Shown here: piece by piece, positions 39,760 to 40,180 of the stretch
Layout of the letters: each line of letters begins with the position of its first letter
Position numbering within the stretch: the stretch's first letter is position 1
Origin: an uncultured Clostridia bacterium
GTDB lineage: Bacteria > Bacillota > Clostridia > Christensenellales > Borkfalkiaceae
Direction of reading: 5' to 3'
Assembly (NCBI GenBank): GCA_944346655.1
Contig: CALVMP010000007.1
Coordinates: forward strand, 1-40,180
Length of the DNA stretch: 40,180 bases
The notes under the pieces: generated by a model
Database searches by the model: none
Told to the model about the DNA's origin: nothing
The model's input: only the letters and a program-made list of their open reading frames with translations
Made by a program: the position numbers and the translations under genes

Positions 39760-40180
39760 ATGAAAATCAAGCTCAAAAGGTTTCTCGCCCTTGTTGCAGC
39801 CGCGGCTACGGCGTTATCCTTTGCCGGTTGCGTTTCAAACAACGGCGGCACCCCGTCGGACGATGATTCTTCCGACGGACCCGAAATAATCGGCGGCGAA
39901 AACCACACTCACAGCTGGTCGTCCGTTTATGAAAGCGACGCCGAAGGGCATTGGAAGGAATGCTCGGGTTGCGACGAAAAGGAGGAAGAGGCAGCTCACA
40001 CCTTCGGGAATTGGCAGGTCGAAAAGGCTGCCACAGAAAGCGAGGGCGGAAGGGAGTACAGGGAGTGCAACCTCTGCGGCTATACCGAATACCGCGATAC
40101 GGTTGCCATACCTCACGAACATGCCTGGGCTTCGGCATGGTCTTCGGACGATGATTATCATTGGCATGAATGCGCCACCT
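39760..40180 (+). CDS. Lipoprotein with Cys-rich repeats, partial
   Basis: The 140 visible residues begin with a lipoprotein signal: KIKLKRFLALVAAAATALSF then AGC, with Cys24 as the lipid-attached residue. A low-complexity acidic linker (TPSDDDSSDGP) follows. Then come repeats of the kind HTHSWSSVYESDAEGHWKEC with CSGC, CNLC and a second HAWASAW...HWHEC copy. The same general repeat type (Cys pairs plus His) occurs in the HTH-LRR protein at 18019. The gene runs off the right edge. It is an exported, membrane-anchored surface protein; the function is unknown. Confidence 0.9.
   Translation, partial: MKIKLKRFLALVAAAATALSFAGCVSNNGGTPSDDDSSDGPEIIGGENHTHSWSSVYESDAEGHWKECSGCDEKEEEAAHTFGNWQVEKAATESEGGREYRECNLCGYTEYRDTVAIPHEHAWASAWSSDDDYHWHECAT

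Overview
The window reads as chromosomal DNA of a Gram-positive, Clostridia-like member of the Bacillota, probably gut-associated. Evidence: strong AGGAGG-type ribosome sites with many ATGA/GTGA overlaps, textbook TTGACA-17-TATAAT promoters, GC-rich hairpin terminators, XRE/BspA-like leucine-rich surface proteins, ECF transporters and frequent ATA isoleucine codons in GC-rich genes. The lineage is my inference; there is no rRNA or other taxonomic marker. I saw no tRNA, rRNA, CRISPR array, transposase or phage gene.

Layout. 1-1977: a WYL-type regulator cut at its 5' end and a frame-broken exonuclease/glycosylase-like gene. 2036-15145: the most striking block, an apparent iron/haem acquisition locus. 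It has a TetR regulator with its own double operator, a heterodimeric ABC pair resembling YbtPQ/IrtAB, DUF3793, flavodoxin and HMA proteins, a DtxR-family regulator with iron-type ligands, a YgbA-like Cys-rich protein, a CydDC-like ABC pair and a full ECF transporter (S, T, double A). Three of its transcription units carry the same palindrome, GTTCGC-N4-GCGAAC, always in pairs, and two of the pairs have an identical 33-bp spacing. 15331-22214: membrane and surface functions, namely a secreted single-pass protein, an MFS permease between two copies of a 47-bp repeat, a small membrane protein, a large double-HTH/TM/Cys-repeat/LRR protein, a small HTH protein and a zinc-ribbon membrane protein.

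22369-25857: methylglyoxal synthase, then a MerR regulator (amber-truncated, with a classic 19-bp-spacer promoter) overlapping an ABC-2 efflux pair, then a flavodoxin. 25957-29645, minus strand: an operon MarR - nitroreductase - SPL-like radical SAM - mutM (mutM broken by two frameshifts), and a DUF6485-DUF5714 pair.

29775-37159: a self-contained sucrose system. A LacI regulator is followed by an operon with sucrose-type EIIBCA, sucrose-6-phosphate hydrolase, fructokinase, HPr and Enzyme I. LacI-type operators lie in front of both the regulator and the operon. Sucrose would be taken up and phosphorylated by EII, split by the hydrolase, and the released fructose phosphorylated by the kinase; HPr and EI in the same operon supply the phosphate. 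37164-40180: UDP-galactopyranose mutase, an SLC13/ArsB-type permease and the start of a lipoprotein with Cys-rich repeats that runs off the window.

Broken genes (exonuclease-like, mutM twice) are all explained by single-base deletions at short homopolymers, so sequencing error and real decay must both be kept in mind.
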